Shown: positions 19,704 to 30,125 of the stretch, piece by piece
Layout: every line of letters starts with the position of its first letter
Position numbering within the stretch: position 1 is the first letter of the stretch
Source of the DNA: Bacteroidota bacterium
GTDB lineage: Bacteria; Bacteroidota; Bacteroidia; Bacteroidales; Lentimicrobiaceae
DNA: 64,000 nucleotides
Assembly: GCA_009773455.1 (NCBI GenBank)
Contig: WSXU01000014.1
Span: 68,078 to 132,077 of the forward strand
Reading direction: 5' to 3'
Notes under the pieces: generated by a model
Databases searched by the model: none
What the model was told of the DNA's origin: nothing
The model's input: the letters and a program-made list of their open reading frames with translations, nothing else
Translations under genes and position numbers: made by a program

Positions 19704-22349
19704 ATGCGTCGACTGCTTACTGCTATCTTATTGTTTTTTGTTCTGCAGCAAACGCAGGGGCAATCCATTTATTCGCTGCAACAGGATGATTCATGGTTGC
19801 TTAAGTATTCAACTTCAAGGAAAGCCGACCCCCCGACCAACCAGGTAATCAAGCAACTGGCACTGGCCCATCTGAAAATACCTGAAAAAACCAGTTTTAC
19901 CTTTTTCTTCAATTATGGTGCCTCCGTGGGATTTCAACAAGGTAATATGCTGGACATCTCAATTTCACTTACGCCATCGATTTGCACCGGAGATGTGGAA
20001 GTGCGTGATTTTGATCTTCAGAATATCCTGATCCCATCAACATGTTCTTTCAGGGTGTCAGTAATACATCCTGTGAATGGGGAGGTATTCACCTCTTTAC
20101 ATGAAAAGGTTCCCCTGTCGGGACTCCTGGCAGGGATTTCGACAGACTCGTTCCCCGATTCACTCTGGTCGGCCGGATGCCGGATTTCCGTTGATTTCAG
20201 GGGGTTTTTATTTGATGAAGCCTCTTATCTCCGGATTGAGAAGGAATTATATGCCATCCGAGATTATGATGCTGCATCTGCTCTGGCCGATACACTTGAA
20301 AAGAAAATCAGAAAGGCCCGGATCCGTCTGCATACACCCGGTGAAGCCTTCAGGACCTATGTATTCTGTAAAAAAAGCATGCTGCTGCTGAATGAAGCCT
20401 TAAAGACCCGGACGGAGATCGTACCAGGAAACGACCCTCGCGGTTTATTAGCCAAAGTTCCAGTTGTCGGGTTTCAGTTTAAGGATCTGACTGAGTTTTT
20501 CATTTCAGATGGTATAGACGGCCCTGCATCAGGCAATCTTTACCTGAATCAGGCGAAAAGTTTTAGTCTGGCTTTGAATGATGCGCTGGAACTTTCCCAA
20601 AAGGTAGATTATTACAGCAGCCCTTTCTATTACCGGCTTTTTTCAAACAGTACTTCTGCTGGTCAGTTGCACGATGCAGCTGAAGAAGTGGCAGCTTTTT
20701 CCAGGATTCATAAACTGGGAGCGGTGGATTTCGGATTATTTTCCAGAAGGATAGTAGATGAAGACATCCGCAACGGCGAAATTCTCATGCAGGAGGGGAG
20801 ATTTGCCGAAGCTGTTGATCTGTTAAACGCCGGCCATCGGTTCTGTAGCGTAAATCCTACAGTGAGTATTCCTGAAAAATTAAAGAATGCTTTGTTAAAA
20901 GCCCGCAGCGGGCTTACATCTTCCTATATCAGGATAGTTCAGAAGGCGCTGGATAACAATCTGCCAGGCCTGGCAGACAAGTATCTGACTGAAGCCATGA
21001 AATATGCGGCCAAAAATGGCATGACCGCTGCTGATTCTGCCGGCTTTGCCGGGCTTTACGGTTTACTGACAGGAAAGAATATTCAGGCAGGCTATCAATA
21101 CCTTAATGAAGGGAATTTTCAATCAGCACTGGCTGAATTTGACAAAGCAATTGTCATTGCCGCCCAGTTTAATCTTTCCCGGGTGCTAAGCCTTGCCGGT
21201 GATGGACAACAAAAGGCAGTAGGTTATCTTTACAGGGACTTATTCCGAAAGTCAGTAAAGGCGCTGGATGAAGGAAACCCGGAACTGGCAAAAATCAGGT
21301 TAAAAGAAGCCATTGATTTTGCAGAAGGATATCCGGGTTATCGTCCCGATCCGGTTTCAATTGATAGTCTGAATACGCGGATAGCCATGGTTTCTTACCA
21401 TTCCCTGTTGCGTCAGGCAGCTGAACTGGTGAAGGTTTCCGATATGGAACCGGCCGTTGAACTGCTGCTGAAGGCTGCAACACTGAGCAGGGAGAGGTGG
21501 ATACTGAATACTGCAATCTTTGATTCGCTGGTCATGAAAGCGGGGTCATCCAGGGTGAATGCCCTTTTATCAGAAGGCCGGTTGAAACTATGGGCAGGAG
21601 AACCAGAAAGGGCATTGGAACTTGCCGGTGAAGCCACACAGCTTATTTCTGCACTTGGTCTCGGAGGTCGTCAGGATATCAGGGACCAGTATGCATTGCT
21701 GATGCAGGTCGCTGATGAATCACTCTGCAGCCGGATTAAGGGTGAACTGACTTCCCTGATCAACCGGGCAGGTGAGGCATTCAGGCAGAATAAATTCAGC
21801 GATGCAGGCGGATTGGTGTTTCAGGCCCGGGAGATGATCTATTCGAAGGCATCCTGTGGTTTGAATACCCTGGAGCTTAATAAATTGACAGCTAAGTATG
21901 AACATCCGGTCCGCTGGAGTGAGTTGGTCAGGAGTGCGGGCGACCTTATTTCGGCTGGCGATTACACCAGGGGAATAGAGACGATGCAGCAGGCCGGGGC
22001 TCTTTTCAATTATTATCGCCTCGATACACTCGGCCTGGTCAACACCGGATTGTTTGAACTGGCCATGTCCAACGGTCATATTCCGCTGATCAGGCACGCT
22101 ACCGGTCATTACATTACCCGAGGTGGTTATGATCAGGCCCTGCAATTGCTCGACAGAATGCGCCTTGCCGGAGCCACTCCTGCTGAGACCAATGAACTTC
22201 AGGAGAGCCTTGCCCGGGTGCTTGCTGAGCGAGATTTGGCTGAAACTGATATGCTTGACCTGAAAGTAATGCTGAAAGTCTATACAAACAGCGATAAATG
22301 GTACAAACGATTTGCTGAGGTATACCGCTATCACGTCGGGAATAAATGA
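19704..22349 (+). CDS. Secreted hypothetical protein with TPR-like helical repeats
   Basis: Signal peptide MRRLLTAILLFFVLQQTQGQ; repeated helical motifs such as YLNEGNFQSALAEFDKAI. Confidence 0.75.
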   Translation: MRRLLTAILLFFVLQQTQGQSIYSLQQDDSWLLKYSTSRKADPPTNQVIKQLALAHLKIPEKTSFTFFFNYGASVGFQQGNMLDISISLTPSICTGDVEVRDFDLQNILIPSTCSFRVSVIHPVNGEVFTSLHEKVPLSGLLAGISTDSFPDSLWSAGCRISVDFRGFLFDEASYLRIEKELYAIRDYDAASALADTLEKKIRKARIRLHTPGEAFRTYVFCKKSMLLLNEALKTRTEIVPGNDPRGLLAKVPVVGFQFKDLTEFFISDGIDGPASGNLYLNQAKSFSLALNDALELSQKVDYYSSPFYYRLFSNSTSAGQLHDAAEEVAAFSRIHKLGAVDFGLFSRRIVDEDIRNGEILMQEGRFAEAVDLLNAGHRFCSVNPTVSIPEKLKNALLKARSGLTSSYIRIVQKALDNNLPGLADKYLTEAMKYAAKNGMTAADSAGFAGLYGLLTGKNIQAGYQYLNEGNFQSALAEFDKAIVIAAQFNLSRVLSLAGDGQQKAVGYLYRDLFRKSVKALDEGNPELAKIRLKEAIDFAEGYPGYRPDPVSIDSLNTRIAMVSYHSLLRQAAELVKVSDMEPAVELLLKAATLSRERWILNTAIFDSLVMKAGSSRVNALLSEGRLKLWAGEPERALELAGEATQLISALGLGGRQDIRDQYALLMQVADESLCSRIKGELTSLINRAGEAFRQNKFSDAGGLVFQAREMIYSKASCGLNTLELNKLTAKYEHPVRWSELVRSAGDLISAGDYTRGIETMQQAGALFNYYRLDTLGLVNTGLFELAMSNGHIPLIRHATGHYITRGGYDQALQLLDRMRLAGATPAETNELQESLARVLAERDLAETDMLDLKVMLKVYTNSDKWYKRFAEVYRYHVGNK

Positions 22350-22446
22350 TATTTTCCGGATACAGGGAACCTGATTCGATTGTTTTCCTATGTTTGTATA
22401 TATAATTCTGATGACATAAATTTATTGCAACCTAAATAATCAAAAT

Positions 22447-23157
22447 ATGAAACTGCTACTTATCAGTAATTCTACCAATGCAGGCGAGGAATACCTTGGC
22501 TGGCCGCGTAATGATATCAGGATTTTCCTTGAAGGAACCGGTGTGAAAAGAATCCTTTTTATTCCCTATGCCGGTGTTTCGGTCAGCTATGATGCCTATG
22601 AAGCAAAGGTTAAGGCTGTGTTTGACCAACTTGGTTATGATCTTTATTCCATCCATCATGAAGCGGACCCGGTTTATGCCGTTTCACAGGCTGAAGCTAT
22701 TGCTGTTGGCGGAGGCAATACATTCCATCTCGTACATGAGTTGCATCGTACAGGTGTGATGCAGGCCATCAGGGGCAGGGCTCTTGCCGGTATCCCCTAT
22801 ATGGGCTGGAGTGCAGGTTCCAATGTTGCATGCCCATCACTGCGTACGACAAACGATATGCCCATCATTCAACCCGAAAGTTTTAATTGTATGGGTCTTG
22901 TTCCTTTCCAGATCAACCCCCATTATCTGGATGCTCATCCCGAAGGACATGGAGGCGAAACCCGTGAACAGCGGATAGAGGAGTTTCTCTGCGTAAATCC
23001 GAAGATTTATGTGGTCGGATTGCGGGAAGCAACTTCGCTGATCTATGAAAATGGACAGTTGATGCTGGTTGGGCGTCACCCGATGCGTGTATTCCGCCAG
23101 GGGAGTGCTCCACGTGAGGTCCTCCCCGGTTCGGATGTTGACTTTCTGATGATCTGA
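22447..23157 (+). CDS. pepE: Dipeptidase E (alpha-aspartyl dipeptidase, S51)
   Basis: AIAVGGGNTFHLVHELHRTGVM; GIPYMGWSAGSNVACPSLRTTNDMPI; FQINPHYLDAHPEGHGGETREQRI. Confidence 0.95.
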   Translation: MKLLLISNSTNAGEEYLGWPRNDIRIFLEGTGVKRILFIPYAGVSVSYDAYEAKVKAVFDQLGYDLYSIHHEADPVYAVSQAEAIAVGGGNTFHLVHELHRTGVMQAIRGRALAGIPYMGWSAGSNVACPSLRTTNDMPIIQPESFNCMGLVPFQINPHYLDAHPEGHGGETREQRIEEFLCVNPKIYVVGLREATSLIYENGQLMLVGRHPMRVFRQGSAPREVLPGSDVDFLMI

Positions 23158-23298
23158 TCGCGTTTGACCTGTTTAATGAAATGCAATCAGATTGTTTGAC
23201 AGCTTCTTTTTACCGGAAGACAGATGATGCATAGCAGTCCTGTTTATTAAAGTTTTATGTGTAACTTTATTCAGAAATAACCCCAAAAACCAATTGTC

Positions 23299-23871
23299 AT
23301 GAAATTTGAATTACCTCCGCTTCCTTATGCACCGCAAGCACTAGAGCCGGTGATCAGTGCCAATACCATCAGCTTCCACCATGGTAAACACCACCTGGCT
23401 TATGTCAATAACCTGAACAACCTGATTCCGGGAACACGTTTTGAAAACAGCACCCTCGAGCAAATCATTCTGGAAGCTGAAGGTGGTATTTTTAACAATG
23501 CAGCCCAGGTCTGGAATCATACTTTCTACTGGGAAGGTCTTGGCGGCAAGGGAGGAGCTCCAACCGGCAAACTGCTCCAAATGATCAACGATGCATTCGG
23601 GTCGTTCGACCAGTTTAAAGTTCTGTTTGCTGATGCAGCCGTCAAGCAGTTTGGTTCAGGCTGGGCCTGGCTGGTGGTTGATGCCGCCGGTAAACTTGTT
23701 ATTACAGCTACGTCCAATGCCGGGAATCCGTTGCGTGAAGGTCTGAAACCCATCTTTACCTGTGATGTATGGGAACATGCCTACTACCTCGATTTTCAGA
23801 ATCGTCGTCCCGATTACGTGAAGGCTTTCTGGGATATAGTTAACTGGGAGAAGGTGGCTGAAAGGCTTTAG
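23299..23871 (+). CDS. sodB: Superoxide dismutase, Fe/Mn family
   Basis: SFHHGKHHLAYVNNLN; AAQVWNHTFYWEGL; GSGWAWLV; DVWEHAYYLDFQNRRPDYVKAFWDIVNW. Confidence 0.95.
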   Translation: MKFELPPLPYAPQALEPVISANTISFHHGKHHLAYVNNLNNLIPGTRFENSTLEQIILEAEGGIFNNAAQVWNHTFYWEGLGGKGGAPTGKLLQMINDAFGSFDQFKVLFADAAVKQFGSGWAWLVVDAAGKLVITATSNAGNPLREGLKPIFTCDVWEHAYYLDFQNRRPDYVKAFWDIVNWEKVAERL

Positions 23872-23969
23872 CCGGACTTAATTGAGTGTTAAGTTCACAC
23901 GCAGGTAATAAGTGAGTTTAAATCTTATGTATTGCCTTCTGATTATAGCGAAAAGGCCCTTTTCTCATT

Positions 23970-24182
23970 TCAGATGACGATGGCTTCATAACCGGCATTT
24001 TTAAAAGCCGTGATGATGCTGTCAACTGTTTCCGCTGTTTCTACTTCGGTATTCATTAGCCTGTCGGGAGATGTGAGGTTCACTTCCCATTTCTTTAACC
24101 CTTCGATGGCGTTGAGCGAAGGTGTAACAGCGGAAATGCATCCGTTGCATTTCAGGTTGGTTTTGAACTTTATGATTTCCAT
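23970..24182 (-). CDS. Heavy-metal-associated (HMA) domain protein, copper-chaperone-like
   Basis: 70 aa; CNGC (CxxC) near N-terminus, HMA-like size. Confidence 0.75.
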   Translation of the reverse strand: MEIIKFKTNLKCNGCISAVTPSLNAIEGLKKWEVNLTSPDRLMNTEVETAETVDSIITAFKNAGYEAIVI

Positions 24183-24239
24183 TGTTTGAAATTTTTATTA
24201 TTTTTAATACTGGGCTGGAGTATAATCACCGGTCCTTTT

Positions 24240-25160
24240 TTATTCAGGGTTTAATCTGCAGAATTCATCGTGGCTGTCGATTTCGATGGTAACATAACCA
24301 AAGCCATACAAGGCAAGCTGTTTGCGCACCCTTTCCTTGATGGCGGGATATTCGGCTGCTGTTACCCCGGGCCTGGTTACCAGGTGGAGCGTATACACAT
24401 GGATGCTTCCGTCGATGGTCCAGGTTCTCACATCGTGAAAGCTCTCAACACCCGGCACCGACATCAGGCTTTTCTCCAGTTCCTGCCTGTTGGTGATTTC
24501 AGGAATGGCCTGAAGGAAAATCCGGAGCGTATCACGAAGATTCCTTCCTGCATTGTAAATGATATAAACAGCGATCATTACACCAAGTAACGGATCTATC
24601 CATCCCAGGCCTGTCAGTTTCATTACAATGGCACCGGAGAGTACTGCAATCCAGCCCAATGTATCTTCAAGCAGGTGAAGTCGAACAACCCGCTGATTCA
24701 GCGATTTTCCGCCTTTCAGTTTTAGTACGGCAGCCCCGTTAAAAACGATTCCAAGAACAGCCAGCCATATCATACCGGTTTCATTCACAGTGCCCGGATT
24801 CAATATCAGTGGCAATGCCCGGCTAAGCACGAAAGCAGATGCCGCAAGCAGGAATACCGAATTAATCATGGCAGCCAGCACCGGAAACCGCTTGTATCCA
24901 TAGGTATACCGACTGTCAGGTTTGCGTCTTGCCAGACGTTCGGCATACCAGGCAAGACCGAGTGAAAAAGTATCCCCAAGGTCATGCACGGCATCTGAGA
25001 TAATGGCAATGGAGTTGGTGAACAGTCCGCCAGTAATTTCGATGACTGTAAAAACCGCGTTCAGGAAAAAGGCAATGGCCAGATTCTTCTGCTCATCGTT
25101 CTGAACGACAGTCTGATCGCTGTGGTTGTGATGGTAATGCAGATGGTCTTTTTCTGACAT
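24240..25160 (-). CDS. Cation diffusion facilitator (CDF) transporter
   Basis: His-rich N-term; NSIAIISDAVHDLGDTFSLGLAWYAERLARRKPDSRYTYGYKR. Confidence 0.95.
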   Translation of the reverse strand: MSEKDHLHYHHNHSDQTVVQNDEQKNLAIAFFLNAVFTVIEITGGLFTNSIAIISDAVHDLGDTFSLGLAWYAERLARRKPDSRYTYGYKRFPVLAAMINSVFLLAASAFVLSRALPLILNPGTVNETGMIWLAVLGIVFNGAAVLKLKGGKSLNQRVVRLHLLEDTLGWIAVLSGAIVMKLTGLGWIDPLLGVMIAVYIIYNAGRNLRDTLRIFLQAIPEITNRQELEKSLMSVPGVESFHDVRTWTIDGSIHVYTLHLVTRPGVTAAEYPAIKERVRKQLALYGFGYVTIEIDSHDEFCRLNPE

Positions 25161-25167
25161 AGTCTTC

Positions 25168-27378
25168 TCAGCTTTTACGTAACCTCAGACTGTTGGTAAC
25201 AACCGAAACGGAACTCAATGCCATGGCAGCGCTGGCAATCATCGGATCAAGCATCTGGTTGGTCAGGAAGAAGAAAGCGCCTGCAGCCAGCGGCAATGTG
25301 AGTATGTTATAAAAGAAAGCCCAGAACAGATTTTGCCGGATAATTTTATTGGTCATCCTTGAAAGCGTAATGGCATCAACAATCTGATGAAGGCTTGATC
25401 CTGTAATAGTGATCGCTGCCACAGCCATTGAGGCATCTGAGCCACTGCCCAAGGCTATACCCACATCGGCCCGGGCCAGGGCGATGGTATCATTGATCCC
25501 GTCGCCTGCCATGGCAACATGTTTTCCTTCGGCCTGAATCTGTCTGATTCTGTCCGCTTTTCCTTCCGGACTCAGGCCTGAATCAAAATGCTCAATGCCG
25601 GTGAGCAGAGCGGTCTTCTTAGCCACAGTTTCATGATCGCCGGTCATCATAACAACTTCAATACCCATCGACCGCAGAGCGGTAACTGCTGGTGCTGAAC
25701 TTTCGCGTACCTGGTCGCTGATGGCGGCTACAACCAGCAATTTTTCGCGCGAAGCAAAAACGTTAAGCGAGTAAGATTCTGATTCCAGTTCACGGATCAG
25801 GGCTTTTTCATTTTCCTTCAGAGGGATCCCTTCTGATTCAATCAGGCCAGGATTACCGGAAAAATACTGCTGTTCATTATACCAGCCGCTGATTCCTTTT
25901 CCAGGAATATCCCTGAAATCAGTAAAATTCACCGGAACGGCATCAGGATTCCGTAGTCCTGAGGTGATGGCTGCTGAAAGAGGATGCTGCGAAAGCCTTG
26001 ATAATCCGGCATACAGAGGATGGGTTTCGTCAGGATTGCCGAAATCGGTTATTTTTTCAACCACAGGATTGCCGGTGGTAAGGGTCCCGGTTTTGTCAAT
26101 GACCAATACATCCGTTTTACCGGCCAGTTCTATTCCTGAAGCATCCCTGAAGAGAATTCCTTTGGTGGCACCCCGGCCAATCGCGACAATCAGTGCTGTA
26201 GGTGTGGCCAGTCCGAGAGCACACGGGCAGGCGATGATGAGAACACTGATGGAGGTAACAATTGCATAAGTGATAGAAGGTTCAGGGCCTGCAAAGAACC
26301 AGGCGGCAAAGGTAATCAATGCCACTACGATCACCACCGGAACAAATATGGCCGAGATACGGTCAACAAGTTTCTGGACCGGGGGTTTTGAAGATTGTGC
26401 TTCCTCCACCATGCCTATGATCCGGGCCAAGACAGTTTCATTCCCCGTTTTAAGGGTACTGAGTGTAAATGAACCCTGCTGGTTTAACGTTCCGGCGAGT
26501 ACTTTATCCCCGGCTTTTTTGAAAACAGGCAATGGTTCACCACTCATCATACTCTCTTCAATCCAGGAACTGCCTTCCACAATTACTCCGTCAACCGGGA
26601 TGGTATTCCCGGGTCTGATCAGCAACAGGTCGCCGGAAACAATTTCTTTCAATGAAACAGTCATTTCCTTTCCTTCCTTCAGGAGGGTGGCAGTCTCAGG
26701 CTGCAGTGTCATCAGATTTCTGATGGCTGCCGATGCCCGGGTACGGCTCCGGTCTTCGAGGTATCTTCCAAGCAGGATCAGGGTAATGATGACCACCGCA
26801 GATTCGTAATACACATGCGACGAAAGGCCGTTCGCTGAGAACCATTCAGGAATTATAGTATTGAAAAGACTGATGACGAATGCTGCCCCGGTTCCCATGG
26901 CCACCAGGGTATCCATACTGGTCTGCCCTTTCAAGGCAAGGTTCCAGGCGGTTGTATAAAATGAGCTACCGGCATAGAAAATAACGGGTAAACTCAGGAC
27001 CAGAAATAACAACTGCATCCATTGCCCCGGGTGATGGACCGTCATGGACAGTATAAACACCGGTACCGAAAAAAGAAGAGATATAAGCAACTTACGCTTT
27101 AATTCTTCCAATCGTTTATTTTCCAGTTTTTCAAAAACTACCAGCTTGTCTGCTGAATCAGCTATGAGGTCGTAACCAATGCTTTTCAGGCTGGACTGCA
27201 GGACTTCAAGGCCAATAATGTCAGGCTGATAAGTCAGTCTTACCGACTTTGCGGCATAATTCACTGAAGCTGATAATACGCCCTTCCGGGATTTCAACAT
27301 ACTTTCAGCGCTCACCGCACAGGCGGCGCAACTCATGCCACTTACCGGTAATGTCAGATCTACTGTTAAAGATTTCAT
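25168..27378 (-). CDS. copA: Copper-translocating P1B-type ATPase
   Basis: HMA GMSCAACAVSAE; ACPCALGLATPTALIV; DKTGTLTTGNP; MTGDHETVAKKTA; AMAGDGINDTIALARADVGIALGSGSD. Confidence 0.95.
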   Translation of the reverse strand: MKSLTVDLTLPVSGMSCAACAVSAESMLKSRKGVLSASVNYAAKSVRLTYQPDIIGLEVLQSSLKSIGYDLIADSADKLVVFEKLENKRLEELKRKLLISLLFSVPVFILSMTVHHPGQWMQLLFLVLSLPVIFYAGSSFYTTAWNLALKGQTSMDTLVAMGTGAAFVISLFNTIIPEWFSANGLSSHVYYESAVVIITLILLGRYLEDRSRTRASAAIRNLMTLQPETATLLKEGKEMTVSLKEIVSGDLLLIRPGNTIPVDGVIVEGSSWIEESMMSGEPLPVFKKAGDKVLAGTLNQQGSFTLSTLKTGNETVLARIIGMVEEAQSSKPPVQKLVDRISAIFVPVVIVVALITFAAWFFAGPEPSITYAIVTSISVLIIACPCALGLATPTALIVAIGRGATKGILFRDASGIELAGKTDVLVIDKTGTLTTGNPVVEKITDFGNPDETHPLYAGLSRLSQHPLSAAITSGLRNPDAVPVNFTDFRDIPGKGISGWYNEQQYFSGNPGLIESEGIPLKENEKALIRELESESYSLNVFASREKLLVVAAISDQVRESSAPAVTALRSMGIEVVMMTGDHETVAKKTALLTGIEHFDSGLSPEGKADRIRQIQAEGKHVAMAGDGINDTIALARADVGIALGSGSDASMAVAAITITGSSLHQIVDAITLSRMTNKIIRQNLFWAFFYNILTLPLAAGAFFFLTNQMLDPMIASAAMALSSVSVVTNSLRLRKS

Positions 27379-27719
27379 GGTGTCGATAGAGTCAGCTAAT
27401 TTAGAACATTTCTAAATTCCGAGGCTGTTTTTCGATAATATCAGTAGATGTTAAAAAAAAATTTTAAAAACAACCTGAAATATTTGCAAAATGACCTGTA
27501 ATAAATGTATTTTTGAACAGCCAAAATTTTTCCTGTTTTGGTACGTATTCTATAAGAGCTTGATTCTGAATGAGAGGGATATTTTCTTAGTCAGGAGGGT
27601 TTTTATTTTATAACAGGTTTTTTATTGAAAATCGGGTTTCAATGGGATAAATCTATATATTTAGAAGCCTGAAATTGTGCAACCGATGAATGCATTAACT
27701 AACTAATTAACAACACATC

Positions 27720-29840
27720 ATGAGAAAACTGCTACTCTTTTCCTTTGGATTATTTTTTAGTTTGGGTGTTTCGGCACAGGTCCTGTTGCAACAGGATTTC
27801 AGTTCCGGCACAATGCCTCCTGCAGGTTGGATGGTCATGGGGAACCTTCAAAACTGGGTTATTTCCCAAACCAGCAATGCAAGCGGGGTAATTCCTGAAA
27901 TGCAGGTAAAGAATACACCATCTTTCAACAGCTCAATGAGGATTATTTCCTCACAGGTAAACACTACAGGACTTACACAGGTAATTATCAGGTTCAAACA
28001 TATGTTTGATCACGCCGATGGCAACAGTAGTCCATTTACCATTGGTCTGGATACCAGGTCAAACAATGGAAGTTGGAACAATGTATGGACCAATGCCGCC
28101 ACGACTGATATCGGTGCTGAAACTGTTACTGTTCTTGTAAACAATGCCAATGTTGGCGCAGCCAGTTTCCAGTTCAGTCTCACTGTAAACGGAAACAGCC
28201 AGAATTTCAAAAACTGGTATATAGATGACATTGAAGTATTGAATCCGCTTACACTGGATGGTGCCATGGCTTCTATTGACATTCCTCCCTTGTTTGTGGG
28301 TAAACAGGCAGTAAAGGGTGAATTTTCTAATCTTGGTCAGACTGCCATTACATCAGCCGACATCAGTTATCAGGCAACCGAAGGTGGTGAAGTATTTACC
28401 AGTTCATTCACCGGCCTGAATGTTGCTACCGGTGGAAGTCATGCTTTCGAATGTGCCGATTCACTTGATGTTCCTCCAGGACTTTATGACCTTAAAGTGT
28501 GGATTTCAAACATCAACGGAGCCCCTGCTGATGACAATACAGCCAACGATACTCTGGTGAAATCAATCTCTGTTCCAACGCAGCTGATTTATTACCGTCC
28601 TTTCTTTGAGGAATTCACCAGTTCAACCTGCGGTCCCTGCGCCAGTTTCAACAGTTCGGTGCTCAACCCGTTCGTTGCCCAGCACGAGGATGATATTACG
28701 CTGATCAAATACCAGATGAACTGGCCTGGTTCGGGTGACCCCTATTATACCCAGGAGGGTGGTGTTCGCAGGACCTATTATGGTGTGAATGCAGTTCCTG
28801 ATCTGTATATCGACGGAAAAAAGGTTGCTACCAGCAGCGCCGGTGTCAATGGTGGTTTCAACGCTACCTATGGTACCATGACCTATGTTGAAATAGCTTC
28901 AACCCACGAAATCCAGGGCAACAATGTGATCATTGATGCCAATATTAATCCTTACGCCAATTATCCGGATGTAAAGGTTCATATGGCCATCATTGAGCGC
29001 GTAACTACACAGAATGTAGCGACCAATGGTGAAACTGAATTTCATCATGTAATGATGAAAATGGTTCCTGATGCCAATGGAACAACAGCAAACCTCGTAT
29101 CAGGTCAGGCACTCAACCTGAAGTTCAACATGGATATGTCCGCAACCAACGTGGAAGAAATGGATGATCTGATGGTTGCCATTTTCATTCAGGATAATGC
29201 GACAAAGGGAACCTATCAGTCAGGATATTCTACTGAAGTTGGAGCTTCCATCACAGCCAGCATCGAAGAGGGAGCTACGAATGTTCCTGTTGATGAGCAG
29301 ATTGTACTTGACTTCAGCCAGCCTGTCAGGATGATCGGTGGTACAGCCATTACCAACAGCAATGTTGCTGAGCTGATTTTGTACAAGGAAGGTTCCATTA
29401 CAGGTGCAGACGCAGGTTTTACTGCCACCATCAACGCTGCCAAAACCCAGATCGTTGTTACCCCGAACCCCAACCTCAAATACGACCAGCGTTATTACTT
29501 CAAAATGATGCCGGTTGAAAATTATGCCGGAGTTCAGACTCTCCCTGTGACCAGGAATTTTACCACAGCACTGAATGTGGGTGTTCCCCAGGTACCATCT
29601 GCAGAAGTAAGGATTTATCCTAACCCGGCCAACAATATGCTATACATCAGCAACATTGCCGGAATCAGCAAAGTTGATATCTACAGTGTTGTCGGCACCC
29701 TTGTTAAATCGGTTGAGAATTTCCCCAACAGCCGTGGTCAGGCCGGAATTAGCGTAAGCGAACTTCCTGCTGGTTTGTATATTCTCCGTATGAGCGGATC
29801 ATTAAAAGATACTACTACCCGTTTTGTGATTTCAAGATAG
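27720..29840 (+). CDS. Omp28-related secreted protein with T9SS sorting domain
   Basis: FFEEFTSSTCGPCASFNSSVL (Omp28/thioredoxin-like), choice-of-anchor-like N-term, C-term VRIYPNPANNMLYISN...GLYILRMSGSLKDTTTRFVISR. Confidence 0.85.
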   Translation: MRKLLLFSFGLFFSLGVSAQVLLQQDFSSGTMPPAGWMVMGNLQNWVISQTSNASGVIPEMQVKNTPSFNSSMRIISSQVNTTGLTQVIIRFKHMFDHADGNSSPFTIGLDTRSNNGSWNNVWTNAATTDIGAETVTVLVNNANVGAASFQFSLTVNGNSQNFKNWYIDDIEVLNPLTLDGAMASIDIPPLFVGKQAVKGEFSNLGQTAITSADISYQATEGGEVFTSSFTGLNVATGGSHAFECADSLDVPPGLYDLKVWISNINGAPADDNTANDTLVKSISVPTQLIYYRPFFEEFTSSTCGPCASFNSSVLNPFVAQHEDDITLIKYQMNWPGSGDPYYTQEGGVRRTYYGVNAVPDLYIDGKKVATSSAGVNGGFNATYGTMTYVEIASTHEIQGNNVIIDANINPYANYPDVKVHMAIIERVTTQNVATNGETEFHHVMMKMVPDANGTTANLVSGQALNLKFNMDMSATNVEEMDDLMVAIFIQDNATKGTYQSGYSTEVGASITASIEEGATNVPVDEQIVLDFSQPVRMIGGTAITNSNVAELILYKEGSITGADAGFTATINAAKTQIVVTPNPNLKYDQRYYFKMMPVENYAGVQTLPVTRNFTTALNVGVPQVPSAEVRIYPNPANNMLYISNIAGISKVDIYSVVGTLVKSVENFPNSRGQAGISVSELPAGLYILRMSGSLKDTTTRFVISR

Positions 29841-29860
29841 GGACAGGCTTCTTTGTGCAA

Positions 29861-29892
29861 AAGCCCGGCTTTAGTGAAGCCGGGCTTTTTGT
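29861..29892 (+). terminator. Intrinsic terminator
   Basis: AAGCCCGGCTT (29861-29871) TAGTG AAGCCGGGCTT (29877-29887) TTT. Confidence 0.92.
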
Positions 29893-30125
29893 TTTCTGAT
29901 GGGGAAACTGATGCATGATAAACAAATCCCGATCATTGAAGGTTAATTCTCAGGTGTTAAGTTATATATGTCGGTAAGCAGTATAAGAAGTTGCTGAGAG
30001 CAGGCGATTTCCTGTCAGGTTGTATTAATAATTCTGTTGAAATCCTTGATTAACCATCTGTTCAGACAGGTTTTTTTTCTTGTAAAAGCGGTAATTATTA
30101 TCAATTCAAGGGCATCATAAAATAA

